Assembly: GCA_033065855.1 (NCBI GenBank)
Contig: JAVXUO010000663.1
Location: 1 to 64,000 of the forward strand
Direction of reading: 5' to 3'
Length of the DNA stretch: 64,000 nucleotides
From: Escallonia rubra
Taxonomy: Eukaryota; Streptophyta; Magnoliopsida; Escalloniales; Escalloniaceae
The position numbers and the translations under genes were made by a program. The first letter of the stretch is position 1, and each line of letters begins with the position of its first letter. Shown here piece after piece: positions 1-10,972 of the stretch. The notes beneath the pieces were generated by a model that did no database searches, was not told where the DNA came from, and was given only the letters and a program-made list of their open reading frames with translations.

Positions 1-47
1 CCGTCGCCCTGACGTCATCTCCGTTACCCCCGTTGCCGGATGACATC

Positions 48-257
48 TCTGTGACCTTCGTTGCCCACGTCCGAGTGATAGCTTTGCGACTCTCGTCGCC
101 CGCGCCCGCGTGTCGCCTCCGCGACCTTCGTCGCTGACATCCGCGTGACAACTCCGTGACTCTCGTCGCTCACGCCCATGCGCCGTCTCCGCGACCTTCG
201 TCGCCTGCACCCACGTGCTGTCTCTGCGACCCCCGTCGCCGGCGCCCGCACACAGCA
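48..257. repeat. 35-bp GC-rich tandem array
   Basis: About six successive units of 35 bp, each of the form 'tccgcgaccttcgtcgc' followed by a variable half. Less regular related copies extend back to base 1. The open frames through this stretch are products of the repeat, so no gene is called. It may be an internal tandem repeat of a large retroelement or a local satellite; the sequence does not decide. Confidence 0.75.
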
Positions 258-404
258 CTCTCACACTCCGGCCCGTCCATGCGCCGCGCCGCTGATACAG
301 CCATCCCCTCTGGCTCTCTGTCACACTATGTGCCCCCCGTCACCAAGTATTGTCCCATGACGTTCGTTACCGCGCATGTGCGCCATTATCATATTACATG
401 CTTC

Positions 405-900
405 CGGGGGCTCCACTCGTCATGCTCTGGCACGAGGACCCTTCGCAGCGGGAAGAGCTCGTTACCACAAATCCATCACCGTGTTTATTCTGGGGGGCTC
501 CATTCATAGTGCTCCGACACGAGGACCCTCTGCAGCGGAATGGACTCGTTACCACAAAGTCATCGCCGCCACGAGATGGGCTCGTTACCACAAAGCCATC
601 ACCGTCTTCATACCAGAGGGCTCCGCTGGTAGTGCTCCGACACGAGGACCCTCCACAGTGGAATGGACTCGTTACCTCAAAGTCATCACCGCCACGTGAT
701 GGGCTTATTACCACGAAGCCATCGTTGTCTTCATTTTCGGGGGGCTTTACTCGTAGTGCTTTGGTACGAGGACCCTTCACAGCGGGATGAACTCATTACC
801 ACAAAGTCATCGCCTCCACGGGATGGGCTCGTTACCCCGAAGCCGTGGTCGTTTTAATGCCGGGGGGCTCCGCTTGTAGTGCTCCGGCACGAGGACCTTT
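405..900. repeat. Tandem array with units of about 80-130 bp
   Basis: Five diverged copies begin with 'ggggggctccactcg' or a close variant near 405, 486, 618, 740 and 864. Each continues with 'tagtgctccgacacgagga' and 'ctcgttaccacaaag'-like blocks. Long open frames occur on both strands, as expected of a GC-rich repeat, but none resembles a known protein. The array stops about 100 bp before the CACTA end at 1004. Confidence 0.75.
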
Positions 901-1003
901 TGCAGCGGGATATGCTCATTATTGTGAAGCTATTGTCGTCCCAGGTGACTTGCATGAGACTAAGTACTAACTACGACCATGTCCGCTCATGTTATCGGTG
1001 ATT

Positions 1004-1330
1004 CACTACAAGAAAACAGACTTTTAGCGACGGGGAAATCCGTCGCTAAAAGCCCAAAATCCGTCGCTAAAGGAATTAGCGACGGATTCACCGTCGCTAA
1101 AAATCCCTCGTATAAAAGCCCGTCACTAATAGTTTAGCGACGGAATTTTTAAATCCGTCGCTAAATATGTGATTTTTACCGACGGATTTATTTTTCATTA
1201 GCGACGGAATGTCCGTCGCTAATTATATTTTTAAAATTTTAATTTATTTTCTTTTTTGTCCAATTAGCGACGGATTAAATATTTAGCGACGGAATATTCC
1301 GTCGCTAAATACTTAAATCCGTATTACCAA
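1004..1330. repeat. CACTA left terminal and subterminal repeats
   Basis: Many direct and inverted copies of 'tttagcgacgga' and 'ccgtcgctaaa' follow the terminal CACTACAAGAAAA. In characterised CACTA elements such subterminal repeats bind the element's TNPA-type protein and bring the ends together. Here that role is inferred from the family. Confidence 0.85.
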
Positions 1331-1590
1331 AAGTCAATATTTTTTTTAAATTTTTTTTTTATTTTTCAATTACCTAAACCTGTACAGAAATACAATTCTC
1401 AACAACAACGCGCAATAAGCGAAATACAGAAAAAAAATATATAATCAATTAGAAAAAATATTTATTATAAAAGAAACTAATACATGTACAAGCCGGGAAC
1501 CGGAGATAGCCGGTTAGGAGAGGGGAGAAGAGTACAACCCGGGCGCGGGGGGGGGGGGGGAAGCTAGGAACGGGCACGGGAAGGGGCTCA

Positions 1591-3196
1591 TCAGGGGTTC
1601 CCGAGTCCCGGATCTGGATCCTGCTGATCCGGGGCCGGGGCGGCTGGTCCAGCAGTGCCCTGCTCCCTCATCATCCGGCACACCACTGTAGCAATGCGCT
1701 CGATATCCTCCTCGTGCAACTGAGGCCGAGGAGCCGGTGTCTGTGGAGGGGCAGCAGGGGGTGAGGACGCTCCTATCACGGCACGAGGAGTCGTGCTAGG
1801 CAGGCCGCGTATGCGGCCTTTCGGCCGATTCACGACCTCCGGCGTATCCAGCCATCGCTTCAACCCCCCAGTACTCGCAGCCGTACTACTGGACGCTGAT
1901 GGCTGTCCGGACTGCTGCTCGGACCCCCTTAGCTGTTCATACGAGGCCTGCAAAAATAGTGGTTTAACGATATGTTATGGCATTAATTAACGAAACAGAC
2001 ATCGAGGATAGAAAGAAACAGATTAACTTAAATAAATTGACTCACATCGATCCGCCGGGCAATATCTGAAATATAGTCGCCCGCCTGGTGCGTCTCGTCC
2101 TTGTCCTTCTTCCGCACGTGCGTCTGAGTATAGGTCAGAGCTATGACCTCATCCTCCTCTAGATCCGGGTGCTCGACCGCGTTCATATGTCGGACGATGT
2201 CGTGTGGCACCGACCCCCCCGTGTGCGTCGGATCTCTGTTCTGTCTGTTCTTAGCCCCGCTCTTACTCTTGGCGTCCCAACCTGGATCCGCAGCCCACCG
2301 ATCTATCATCTCCCCCCATACACGGTGAGATATCCAATGTGGGGGATATTTCGTCATGTCCGTCATCGGGGCACCCGCGGGCAGCGCCCTCTTCGCCCGG
2401 TCCCGTGCATCGTGGAGCCATCGGCGGTAATTCTTGCCGATGTAGGCAAAGAAAGCCTGCTGCCCCAGTCCCTGCTGCTCAGGCGTATCAAACGTGAACC
2501 CCTCCTGTAATGCATTCAATAACACAAATTAACAACATAAAACAAACTGTAATTTAACATTTACTAACGCTGAAAAAAATACTTCACCGTACCAGCCACT
2601 CCTCCCATAGGGCCTCCCTCGCAGCGGCATCCCATTCCTTCCAGTACAGGCGTGGCTCGAAGAATCGGCCCTTCACAAGAACGCCGATCTTCGTCCTCGC
2701 CATATTCTCCAGGATCCTGCCAAAGAAGTAATTAAATTAATTAATACAGTTCAAATATAAATTAACACCCAAAATTTTTAAACATAAGGCATGAGGTGAT
2801 ATTTTTAGTACTTACAGGCCCTCCTGCGTGAGCGTAACTCTCTGTTTACGCTGGGGGTCGATGCGTACCCCGCGTGTCGGACCACGGCCTCGTCGAGATC
2901 CTACAAAACACAGACATTAATACAGTTCTAAATATAAGGCTAGCGAAAATGTAGGAAACACCGTTATCAACTATACCTGAGGTAGAACCCACGGAAGATG
3001 GAGACGGCTGGGGCGACGGCGATGGCTGGGGCGACGGTGACGGCGACAGCTGGGGCTGGGCCCCCGATGGCTGTCCGCGATCACTCTGTGCCTCGTCATC
3101 AGTAGGCAATGACAAGGTGGGACTAACCGGGGAGGAAGCAGCTCGGCGTCCAGCCCGGCCACGAATAGCCCGTATCCTATCCATATCTGACTTCAT
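1591..3196 (-). CDS. CACTA second gene, Ptta/En/Spm-type plant transposase (TNPA-like)
   Basis: Five exons on the minus strand fit splice consensus and keep one frame: 3196-2977, 2900-2816, 2716-2593, 2504-2046 and 1947-1591. They encode about 410 residues from the ATG at 3184, or 414 from the ATG at 3196. The N-terminus is a basic stretch (MDRIRAIRGRAGRR) followed by a Ser/Pro-rich linker. The core spans exons 3 and 4 and holds the block typical of the plant Ptta/En/Spm transposase family (Pfam Transposase_24), with YWKEWDAAAREALWEEW and, further on, PPHWISHRVW. The C-terminus is Pro/Ala-rich with a short predicted helix (EEDIERIATVVCRMM). In this family the protein is thought to bind subterminal repeats and aid transposition; it is not the catalytic subunit. 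No stop was seen. Start codon and exon 1 boundary are the least certain parts. Confidence 0.82.
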
Positions 3197-3360
3197 ATAG
3201 ATTATATACAAAGACATTAACACGTGAAAAACAATAATCTTGGCATAAATCATCATCGGCACTATATATATATATATGAACGGATGTGCAAAAACACATC
3301 AATAAACACCAAGTTCTAAAATGTTACTACATTTTTCCCGTGATGTTACAACATTACAAG

Positions 3361-6300
3361 TCAATCATTTTCAGTTTGCGAATCATCTTCATCACTATCC
3401 TCGTCGCCCTCTTCTTCGTGGGACTCGTCGTCCTCTTCATCTTCTAATTCATCCTCTTCATCAGTAGACTCGGTCACATCATCTCCAACACTTTCAACAT
3501 CTTCCGCGTCATCATCTACGACTTCTTCTCCCACAAGAAGTGTTGTCGGAAGAGGAAGATCGTCCTCCTCGTCGTTGTTGACCTCAACAGGGAACAAGAC
3601 ACGTGGTTGGTCGGCTTGAAAGGAGTCTAGCTCACTGTCATATGTCACGGGCAATTTCTTGGACTTGATAGTTGTATACCAATGAGATTTGGGATTGGCG
3701 ACGTCCTCCGCGTAAAAGACTTGTACAGCTTGACTAGCAAACACAAAGGGCTCGTCTGATGCAAGTCTTGACTTGACATTGACATCTACAATCCCTTGAG
3801 AGCTAACACGGATTCCTCTGCTGCATGTGACATCGAACCACGTACACTTGAACATTACCAGGCGGTTTTGGGAACCCAGATATGTTAGCTCAACAATCTC
3901 ATCTAACTCTCCGTAAAAATCCATGCAATTCTCGGCATAACAGTCGCCGTTGACCAAGACTCCACTGTTTTGGGTTTGTTTTGTTCGGTCATCATCTTTT
4001 ACGTTAAACCTAAACCCGTTGATGATATAGCCTCCGTAACAGGATGTTTGTTTGTTAGGGCCTTCGGCTAGTAATTTCAAGCAGGAGGCCACTGGTCTAT
4101 CCATTGACTGAACCTATTGTAGATGACGGTAAACATTAAGGATAAATCAGTATACTAATTGGCCACAGAACTGTATATAACACATAATATAATTTCGTTA
4201 AATAATCTTACACGGATTTTGAACCACTGTACAAATTGTGATTTCCGGTGAGATTCAAGTCCAGCGGGATCAGTGATTAAAGATTCCGCATCGAACTCAC
4301 TGCAAACCAATATGCATCTAACTCGCTTAACACACACTTTCAATTATGTACAGCAATGTAAGTGAATTAAGACTTTAACTTACTCAACGAATGCCGAAAC
4401 TTCATCGCAATTTAGAAGGGCATATATTGTTGCAGCACTGTACTCTTCATCTGTTAGCCATCGAGTATACGTTCGGCCGAACGGACTACCTGACTGCTTG
4501 AATATTGACAATTGCCCTTCCAAATTTGTGCTTGCTCCGGGATCATTTCGGCCTAGTTGATTTAACCTTGTACCAACATCCGAACCGAAATATTGACTAC
4601 AAAAGTTTACAAGTTCTTCCATTACGTAAGCCTCCGCAATTGAGCCCTCAACCCGAGCCTTATTACGGACTTTTTTCTTTAAATGGAACATGAACCTAGA
4701 AGTTTAGGGAATCGAGTTAGGTGGAATATCAATGATAACAGATGTCGCATTAAGTGTAAACGAACAACTGTAACAATTTAAGGATTACCTCTCGAAGGGA
4801 TACATCCACCGATATTGCACGGGTCCACCCATCTTAGCTTCATATGCCAAGTGAACAGGCAGATGCTCCATTGAATCAAAGAACGAAGGTGGGAAGATTT
4901 TCTCCAGCTTGCAAATCGTCACCACAATGTTCTTCTCAAGCACTTCCATGTTACTCACCCGGATCGTAGAAGAGCATATATCTCGAAAGAAATGAGATAA
5001 TTCAGTCAAAGTCTCGCAAACAACCCGTGGCAACAGTCCCCGGAAGGCAATAGGAATGAATCTCTCCATGAATACGTGGCAGTCGTGACTCTTCATCCCT
5101 TGGAACTTGCATTCCGAAACATTGCAACAACGAGATATGTTGGACGCAAACCCATCCGGAAGCTTCAAATTCTTAACCCACTGACAGACCTTCTCCACTT
5201 GTTTCTTGTCTAGACAGTAAGGTGCTTTCGGAAGTATGGTCCTCCCACTGACTGTCCGAGGATGCAATTCACGGCGTACACCCAACTGTTGTAGATCCCT
5301 TCTCGCTTTAAGGTGATCTTTCGATTTGCCCTTGAAATTCATCACTGTGTTGAACACATTATCAAAAACGTTCTTCTCAATATGCATCACATCCATGTTG
5401 TTTCGGATAACGAGCGTCCTCCAGTAGGCTAACTCCCAGAAGATACAAAATTTTCTCCAGTTGTGCTCTTTCCCGAACCCTGCAATCTTCTGATCCGGCA
5501 CACCCTTACCGTGTGGTATGTCAGTATCAAGTGCCTCCAGGTGTGAGAGTACTTCTTCACCAGATGGGTAGTCCAGCGTGACAACCTCACGCTCGATTGT
5601 CCCGTCAAATTTATCCTTCTGCCTACGAAACTGATGGCCCGGTGGCAAAAGCTTACGGTGACATCCGAACCACGAGGCCTTTCCGCCGTGCTTTAACGTA
5701 TGACCGGGGTTCACGCCCATACAAGCAGGGCATGCTAGCTTCCCATGTGTGCTCCAGCCACACGTCATTCCCAATGCGGGGAAATCATGTATAGTCCACA
5801 TCAAAGCAGCCCTCATCTGAAAATTTTGTTTAAGGGATGCATCATATGTTTCGACTCCATGATTCCATAATTGTTTTAACTCATCAATCAACGGCCTTAA
5901 ATACACATCTATGTCCTTACCGGGACTCTTCGGCCCCGGAATAAGCAACGACAAGAACATATACGGCTTCTTCATGCACATGCCTGGTGGAAGGTTGTAA
6001 GGGACAATAATAACAGGCCAACAGGAGTAAGGCGTGGTAGACTGACCGAAAGGGTTGAACCCATCGGTTGCCAGACCAAGTCTAACATTCCGAACTTCCT
6101 GAGCAAAAACTGGATGCCTGCGGTCAAACTCCTTCCACGCCTCTCCATCAGCTGGGTGTGTCAGCACATCGGCATCGTTGCTGCGAGTCTCACGGTGAGC
6201 CCTCATATGTTCAGCCGTACTGGAGGAGTAGTACATTCTCTGAAGCCGTGGTGTGACCGGGAAATATCGCAATATCTTCCATGCAATGTTTTTCTTCTTC

Positions 6301-7022
6301 CCTTTGTCCGGTTTGTACCTCGAATGATCACACACTGGACATAATGACAAATCCTTATTCTCTTTCCAGAATAATACACAATCGTTATTGCACGCATCTA
6401 TCCGGTCGTAGCTCAACCCAAGTTTCCTCATCATCTTCTTCGCGTCATAGTACGACGGCGGTAGCTTTTCACTTTCGGGCAGTATTTCTTTGATGAAGGT
6501 AACAAACTCGTTAAAACCTTTCTCGCTCAGCCCGTGGTCTGATTTCAACTGTAATAACCTACTAACCGCAGACAGCCGTGTGTGTTTCGGAGCTCCATCC
6601 CACAGCGGCTCTTCCGCAGCTCTCAACAACTCATAAAACTGATGAGCCCCCTCGTTCGGCGGTTGTGGCCTGTCGTTACCCCAGTCAACATTAGCATGCC
6701 CAACATCCATAATCATATCTCGGAAATCATATCGTGCCTCCTCCCTAACTTCAGTTTGACTAGCCAGGTTGGACGACAATACTATCGTTTCCCCGTGCTG
6801 CGTCCACCTTGTGTATCCACCCATAAAACCGTACCGACGAAGATGCCATTTTACTTCAATTCTTTTTCTCCAGTGCAACAACTCACATCTACCGCACGGG
6901 CACCTTATCTTATCAAGGTCAACATGTGCAGGATGCGCATAAGCGAAGTCGAGAAATTCGTCAACGCGACACTCAAAATCTTCAGCATTCTTCCTTTTCA
7001 TCCAACTTCGATCGACTGACAT
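3361..7022 (-). CDS. CACTA transposase, TNP2-like
   Basis: Four minus-strand exons (7022-4789, 4695-4384, 4299-4212, 4113-3361) join in phase into an uninterrupted protein of about 1128 residues. Domain order matches plant TNP2. An N-terminal transposase-associated domain (residues about 1-80, MSVDRSWMKR, with the Cys-containing RCPCGRC) comes first. The Transposase_21 core follows from about residue 318 (DGFNPFG) to about 520, then the conserved block DVMHIEKN near 542. A DUF4218 region runs from about 641 (MKSHDCHVFMERFIP) into exon 2 (YPFERFM, EGSIAEAY), and a DUF4216 region lies in exon 4. The last roughly 60 residues are almost entirely Asp/Glu/Ser. TNP2 is the catalytic transposase that cuts and joins the CACTA ends in the nucleus. 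With no stop or frameshift visible, the gene looks intact. Exon 3 (88 nt) is the least secure call. Confidence 0.92.
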
Positions 7023-7159
7023 GACGACTGAATTATCGTACTGTATACCACCTTCAATAATGACCAGTGATTAAGTATTGCCGATGTAAATATCAATGCA
7101 TGAATGTTACAACACGTCTACATATTTCCCCTCCACTCTTGAACAGGTAGTGGTCCTAT

Positions 7160-7440
7160 CCCATTCAGAAAAGCACATGTTTATAAAACAGTGAATAACT
7201 CATGCTTAGTCCGATGTCTGTGGAAAATTCGGCAGCACCTCCCCGCATTTCTCCAAGTACACCACATCGATTAGGTGTTCTAACATTCATCTAACCTTGC
7301 TCAGGAAGGTTTGACGGATGTTAGAACACCAGATCTGTATGCACCCGGAGAAACACACGAGAACGTGTACCAAATATCCACGACATAGAACATAAAGCAT
7401 GAGTCAAAATACTGTTTTATAAACAATTAGCTTTTCCAAA
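7160..7440. repeat. Long imperfect inverted repeat upstream of the TNP2 gene
   Basis: Outer arms at 7168-7208 and 7397-7438 share blocks such as 'tgtttataaaacagt' against 'actgttttataaaca', and 'actcatgctt' against 'agcatgagt'. An inner pair 'ggtgttctaacat' (about 7276) and 'atgttagaacacc' (about 7318) surrounds a short loop. An RNA across this stretch could fold into a long hairpin. It lies about 140 bp upstream of the TNP2 start, so it may sit in the promoter or leader; that placement is inference. Confidence 0.65.
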
Positions 7441-7739
7441 CTGTCCAAACTGGACATCCAAAGGCTCATTACAAGGCATTACTTTGTAATGAGTACCTTT
7501 GAACGGGAACTAAGGGTTTTTATGCATGCATGTGTTCAGAAATTGATAAGATATGCAAGAATCTTTCCGAAATATCAAAACTGCAGAATGATCGTTGCAT
7601 ATGTTATCAATTCCACATTAAATAGAACTCGTTGGCAACGAGTTGAACCATCTCGTTGCCAATGGACTTCTCAAAACAACAATTAATATAAAGAAGGCAG
7701 GGTTTGTAAAGAACGAGTAATTGAACCATCTCTGGGCAA

Positions 7740-8830
7740 CATGGAGTAATTATGGGATGTACAAGGATTAATTAGGACTAGTTTCGGATGATTATAGCTG
7801 ACTAGGGTTGATTAGGACTAATTAGAGTTATGTAGTCCTAATTAGGGCTTAATTGTGCCAAGTAGTGATGATTAGTCCTAATTAGGGCTAATTAATGTTA
7901 ATGCGGGCTCGTTTCGGATAATTATAGCTAATTAGGGTTGATTATGACTAATTAGGGTTTAATTGTGCCGAGTAGTGATGATTAGTCCTAATTAGGGCTA
8001 ATTAGGCTTAATTGGGTTATGTTAGGGCTAATTAATGTTAATGAGGGATAATTTCGGATGATTATAGCTGACTAGGGTTGATTAGGACTAATTAGAGTTA
8101 TGTAGTCCTAATTAGGGTTTAATTGTGCCGAGTAGTGATGATTAGTCCTAATTAGGGCTAATTAGGCTTAATTGGGTTATGTTAGGGCTAATTAATGTTA
8201 ATGAGGGCTAGTTTCGGATAATTATAGCTAATTAGGGTTGATTATGACTAATTAGGGTTTAATTGTGCCGAGTAGTGATGATTAGTCCTAATTAGGGCTA
8301 ATTAGGCTTAATTGGGTTATGTTAGGGCTAATTAATGTTAATGAGGGCTAGTTTCGGATAATTATAGCTAATTAGGGTTGATTATGACTAATTAGGGTTT
8401 AATTGTGCCGAGTAGTGATGATTAGTCCTAATTAGGGCTAATTAGGCTTAATTGGGTTATGTTAGAGCTAATTAATGTTAGTGAGGGCTAGTTTCGAATA
8501 ATTATAGCTAATTAGGGTTGATTAGGACTAATTAGGGTTATTTAGTCCTAATTAGGGTTTTGATGGTGCCGAGTAGTGTTGATTAGTCCTAACTAGCGCT
8601 AATTAGGCGTAATTGGGTTATGTTAGTGCAAATTATGACTAATTAGGCTAACTACAATCAATATGCGCATAATTGGGTTCATTTGGGCTAATTTGAGGTA
8701 ATTACAGCTAATTTGAATTTTATCAGGTTCTTAGGGTTAATTAAAACTAATTAGGCTCGTTAGAGCTAATTAGGGTTAATTGATTTACTAAAATATTGTT
8801 AATCAGGACTAATTAGGGCTAATTATAGCC
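7740..8830. repeat. Minisatellite of about 140 bp within CACTA
   Basis: Six copies are marked by 'gtttcgga' followed by 'taattatagctaattaggg' near 7781, 7911, 8050, 8211, 8351 and 8492, giving periods of 130-160 bp. The unit itself is built from shorter 'attagggctaa' steps, so the array has two levels of repetition. No coding potential was seen. Confidence 0.85.
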
Positions 8831-8959
8831 AGCGCTGGAGCCACGATTAGATTCCAGGGGGTGCATGCTAAAAATGTCGCATTAACCTAACTAACCTAAA
8901 TTTAATGCACATTCAACAACCTCAATTCCGACACCTCATATAGGGTGTCGATATGGTGT

Positions 8960-9110
8960 CCGATACGTTTCTGACACCTCCGGACACGTGTCAGACACAT
9001 ACCGACACGTGTCTGACACATACCGACACGTGTCCGACGCCTTTGGACACGTGTCCGACGCCTCCGGACACGTGTCCGATGCCCAGCGACACGCACCTCC
9101 GGACACATCG
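8960..9110. repeat. 21-bp tandem repeat
   Basis: Successive units contain 'ccgacacgtgtc' every 21 bp, with 'gacacatac' or 'gacgcctttgga' between. The ORFs with repeated Thr/Cys/Pro/Asp on either strand are products of the repeat. Confidence 0.85.
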
Positions 9111-9179
9111 GCATACGTTAATTTGTTTTCTAAATGTCGGACACCGTCGATCAGACGTGGTGTCCGTGTCTGCGCTAAC

Positions 9180-9500
9180 TAACAGGTATCTCAATCCAAT
9201 TGGGTCCCATCCTCCGTCAACAATCTCAATTCTCAATTCTCAAATGCTCAATGCAATAAAAATTAACAAAAATCACACATTCAATCCAATTGGGTCCCAT
9301 CCTCCGTCAATAATCTCAATATCTCAAATGCTCAATGCACAATTAACAATCTAAAATCATCAATTAACAACCTAAAATCATCAATTCATAATCGCAATTA
9401 CTTCAAATGCACAGCTAATAACCTAAAATCATCGATCAATAATCACAATTATAAAACGCACAATTAACAACCTAAAATTATCAAACAAATGAGCAATGTT
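9180..9500. repeat. AT-rich short direct repeats within CACTA
   Basis: The block 'caattgggtcccatcctcc' occurs twice, near 9196 and 9286. It is followed by several copies of 'aacctaaaatcatcaatt' with small changes. No gene is visible. Confidence 0.6.
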
Positions 9501-9539
9501 CAAATTTTTTAAAAACTGTTCAAAATTCACATATCCGAT

Positions 9540-9905
9540 GCGCTTGAATTATTTCAATTTAGGGTTCGATTGTATTAGGGCATTCAATTTAGGGTTCAAT
9601 TAGTTTCATTTAGGGTTCGGTTCGATTAGGGCATTCAATTTAGGGTTCAATTACTTCAATTTAGGTACAATTAGGGGGTTCTATTGATTCAATTTAGGGT
9701 TCGGTTGATTTGAGGCATTAAATTTAGGATTCAATTAGTTCAATTTAGGGTTCAATTAGGGGGTTCTATTGATTCAATTTAGGGTTCGGTTGATTTGAGG
9801 CATTCAATTTAGGGTTCAATTAGTTCAATTTAGGGTTCGGTTGGATTAGGGGGTTCAATTAGGGTTCGGTTAGATTGGGGCAATCAATTTAGGGTTCAAT
9901 TATGA
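9540..9905. repeat. 'ttcaatttagggttc' minisatellite
   Basis: Many copies of 'ttcaatttagggttcaatt' and 'tagggttcggttgatt' variants fill this stretch. The core 'tttaggg' matches the plant telomere unit and leads directly into the perfect tract that follows, as if that tract grew from this array. Confidence 0.75.
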
Positions 9906-9908
9906 CTA

Positions 9909-9953
9909 ATTAGGGTTTAGGGTTTAGGGTTTAGGGTTTAGGGTTTAGGGTTA
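9909..9953. repeat. Interstitial telomere-type tract (TTTAGGG)n
   Basis: About six head-to-tail copies of tttaggg, the common plant telomere unit. The tract lies inside the CACTA element, about 1 kb from its right end, so it is not a chromosome end. Confidence 0.92.
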
Positions 9954-10094
9954 AGACCACATTTTCTTTAACATCTACCAATTTATCATGGGAAAATTCG
10001 TAACTTCTAACTCTTGAACACCTTCTAAGGGGCCATGAAGCTAATTTATGTGTTGGTGTTATAGTATTCCCCAAGCCTTTTTTTAAAACCAAAA

Positions 10095-10350
10095 GGTGAA
10101 CCCTCCTCCAAGAGTCGATCAACCCCGCCAAGCCAAGTATACGAGTTACGAGAATCTACAAACCATAATAGAATCTACAAGCCAAGCATACGAGTTACGA
10201 GAATCTACAAACCCTTCTCATTATATACTGCATTTACCGGGTAACATAATATCAAACCATACGATTACCAAAAAAAAAATCAAACCATACGAGTTACGAG
10301 AATCTACAAACGGTAAAGAGATGATTCTGAATATCTAAAAGCCGATCATG
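10095..10350. repeat. Short direct repeats near the CACTA right end
   Basis: The motif 'acgagttacgagaatctac' occurs three times (about 10140, 10190, 10290), with 'caaaccatacga' variants between. It is non-coding and unlike the subterminal repeats further right. Confidence 0.6.
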
Positions 10351-10389
10351 AATATCTAAACTTACAGAAACTTGGGCTGATTTGAAGAT

Positions 10390-10972
10390 GGGCGGCGCGG
10401 TTGTGGTGGCGGCGCAGCAGTGGTGGTGACGCAGTGGTGGTGGCGCAGTGGTGGTGGCGTCGCAGCAGTGGTGGTGGCGTCGCAGCAGCGGTCCTTCGGT
10501 TTTGAAGATGGGCGGCAGTGGCGGCGTCGGAGGCGGTGGCAGGATCTATTCCGTCGGGGCTAGGTTGCCGGGGATGGCGACGGAGGATAAATCGCCGGTG
10601 AGAGAGAGAGAGAGCAACGGGAGAAAGAAAAGAAGAAGGGGATCTGATCTATTTAAGGCTTTTACCGACGGAAAAAACCCGTCGGTAAAAGTCTGTCGGA
10701 AAAACCATACTTTCACCGACGGGTATTTTTACCGACGGAAGTATTCCGTTGTTAAATAGTTTTATCGACGGAATACACCCGTCGGTAAAAGTCCGTCGGC
10801 ACATCCCCACTATCACCGACGGTGATTTTTGCGGACGGAATTATTCCGTCGTTAAGTAGTTTTACCGACGGACATTACCCGACGGGTGTATTCCGTCGCT
10901 GAAAATACTTTTAGAGACGGAATTTCGTCCGTCGCTAAAAGTCCGTCGCTAATTCCCTCTTTTCTTGTAGTG
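10390..10972. repeat. CACTA right subterminal and terminal repeats
   Basis: A 'gtggtggcg' low-complexity run (10390-10500) is followed from about 10660 by many copies of 'taccgacgga' and 'ccgtcggtaaa', ending in ttttcttgtagtg at 10972. The right-side motif is mainly 'cgtcggtaaa', while the left end uses 'cgtcgctaaa'; both forms meet in the last 80 bp. Confidence 0.82.

Larger units (their letters stand above)
1004..10972 (-). mobile_element. Complete CACTA (En/Spm) DNA transposon
   Basis: The left end reads CACTACAAGAAAA at 1004 and the right end is its inverse (ttttcttgtagtg, ending at 10972), the diagnostic terminus of plant CACTA elements. The flanking triplets are att on the left and ctt on the right, a 2/3 match to the usual 3-bp target duplication. 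Both ends carry dense subterminal repeats around the 'ccgtcgctaaa' motif. Inside, both on the minus strand, are a TNP2-type transposase gene (3361-7022) and a Ptta/En/Spm-type second gene (1591-3196). The 7023-10640 part is non-coding and repeat-rich. No stop or frameshift was seen in either gene, so the element looks potentially autonomous and fairly young. Confidence 0.93.

Noticed and set aside
156-860. Several overlapping open frames on both strands at the start of the window
   Set aside because: They follow the 35-bp and 125-bp tandem units and have no recognisable domain; GC-rich repeats keep all frames open.
8960-9110. CRISPR-like array
   Set aside because: Units are contiguous with no unique spacers, and the host is a plant.
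8902-9354. Frames with repeated Thr-Cys-Pro-Asp or Arg-Arg-Thr-Arg-Val
   Set aside because: Direct translations of the 21-bp tandem repeat.
9909-9953. Chromosome end or subtelomere
   Set aside because: The tract lies inside a bounded CACTA element with unique sequence beyond both ends.
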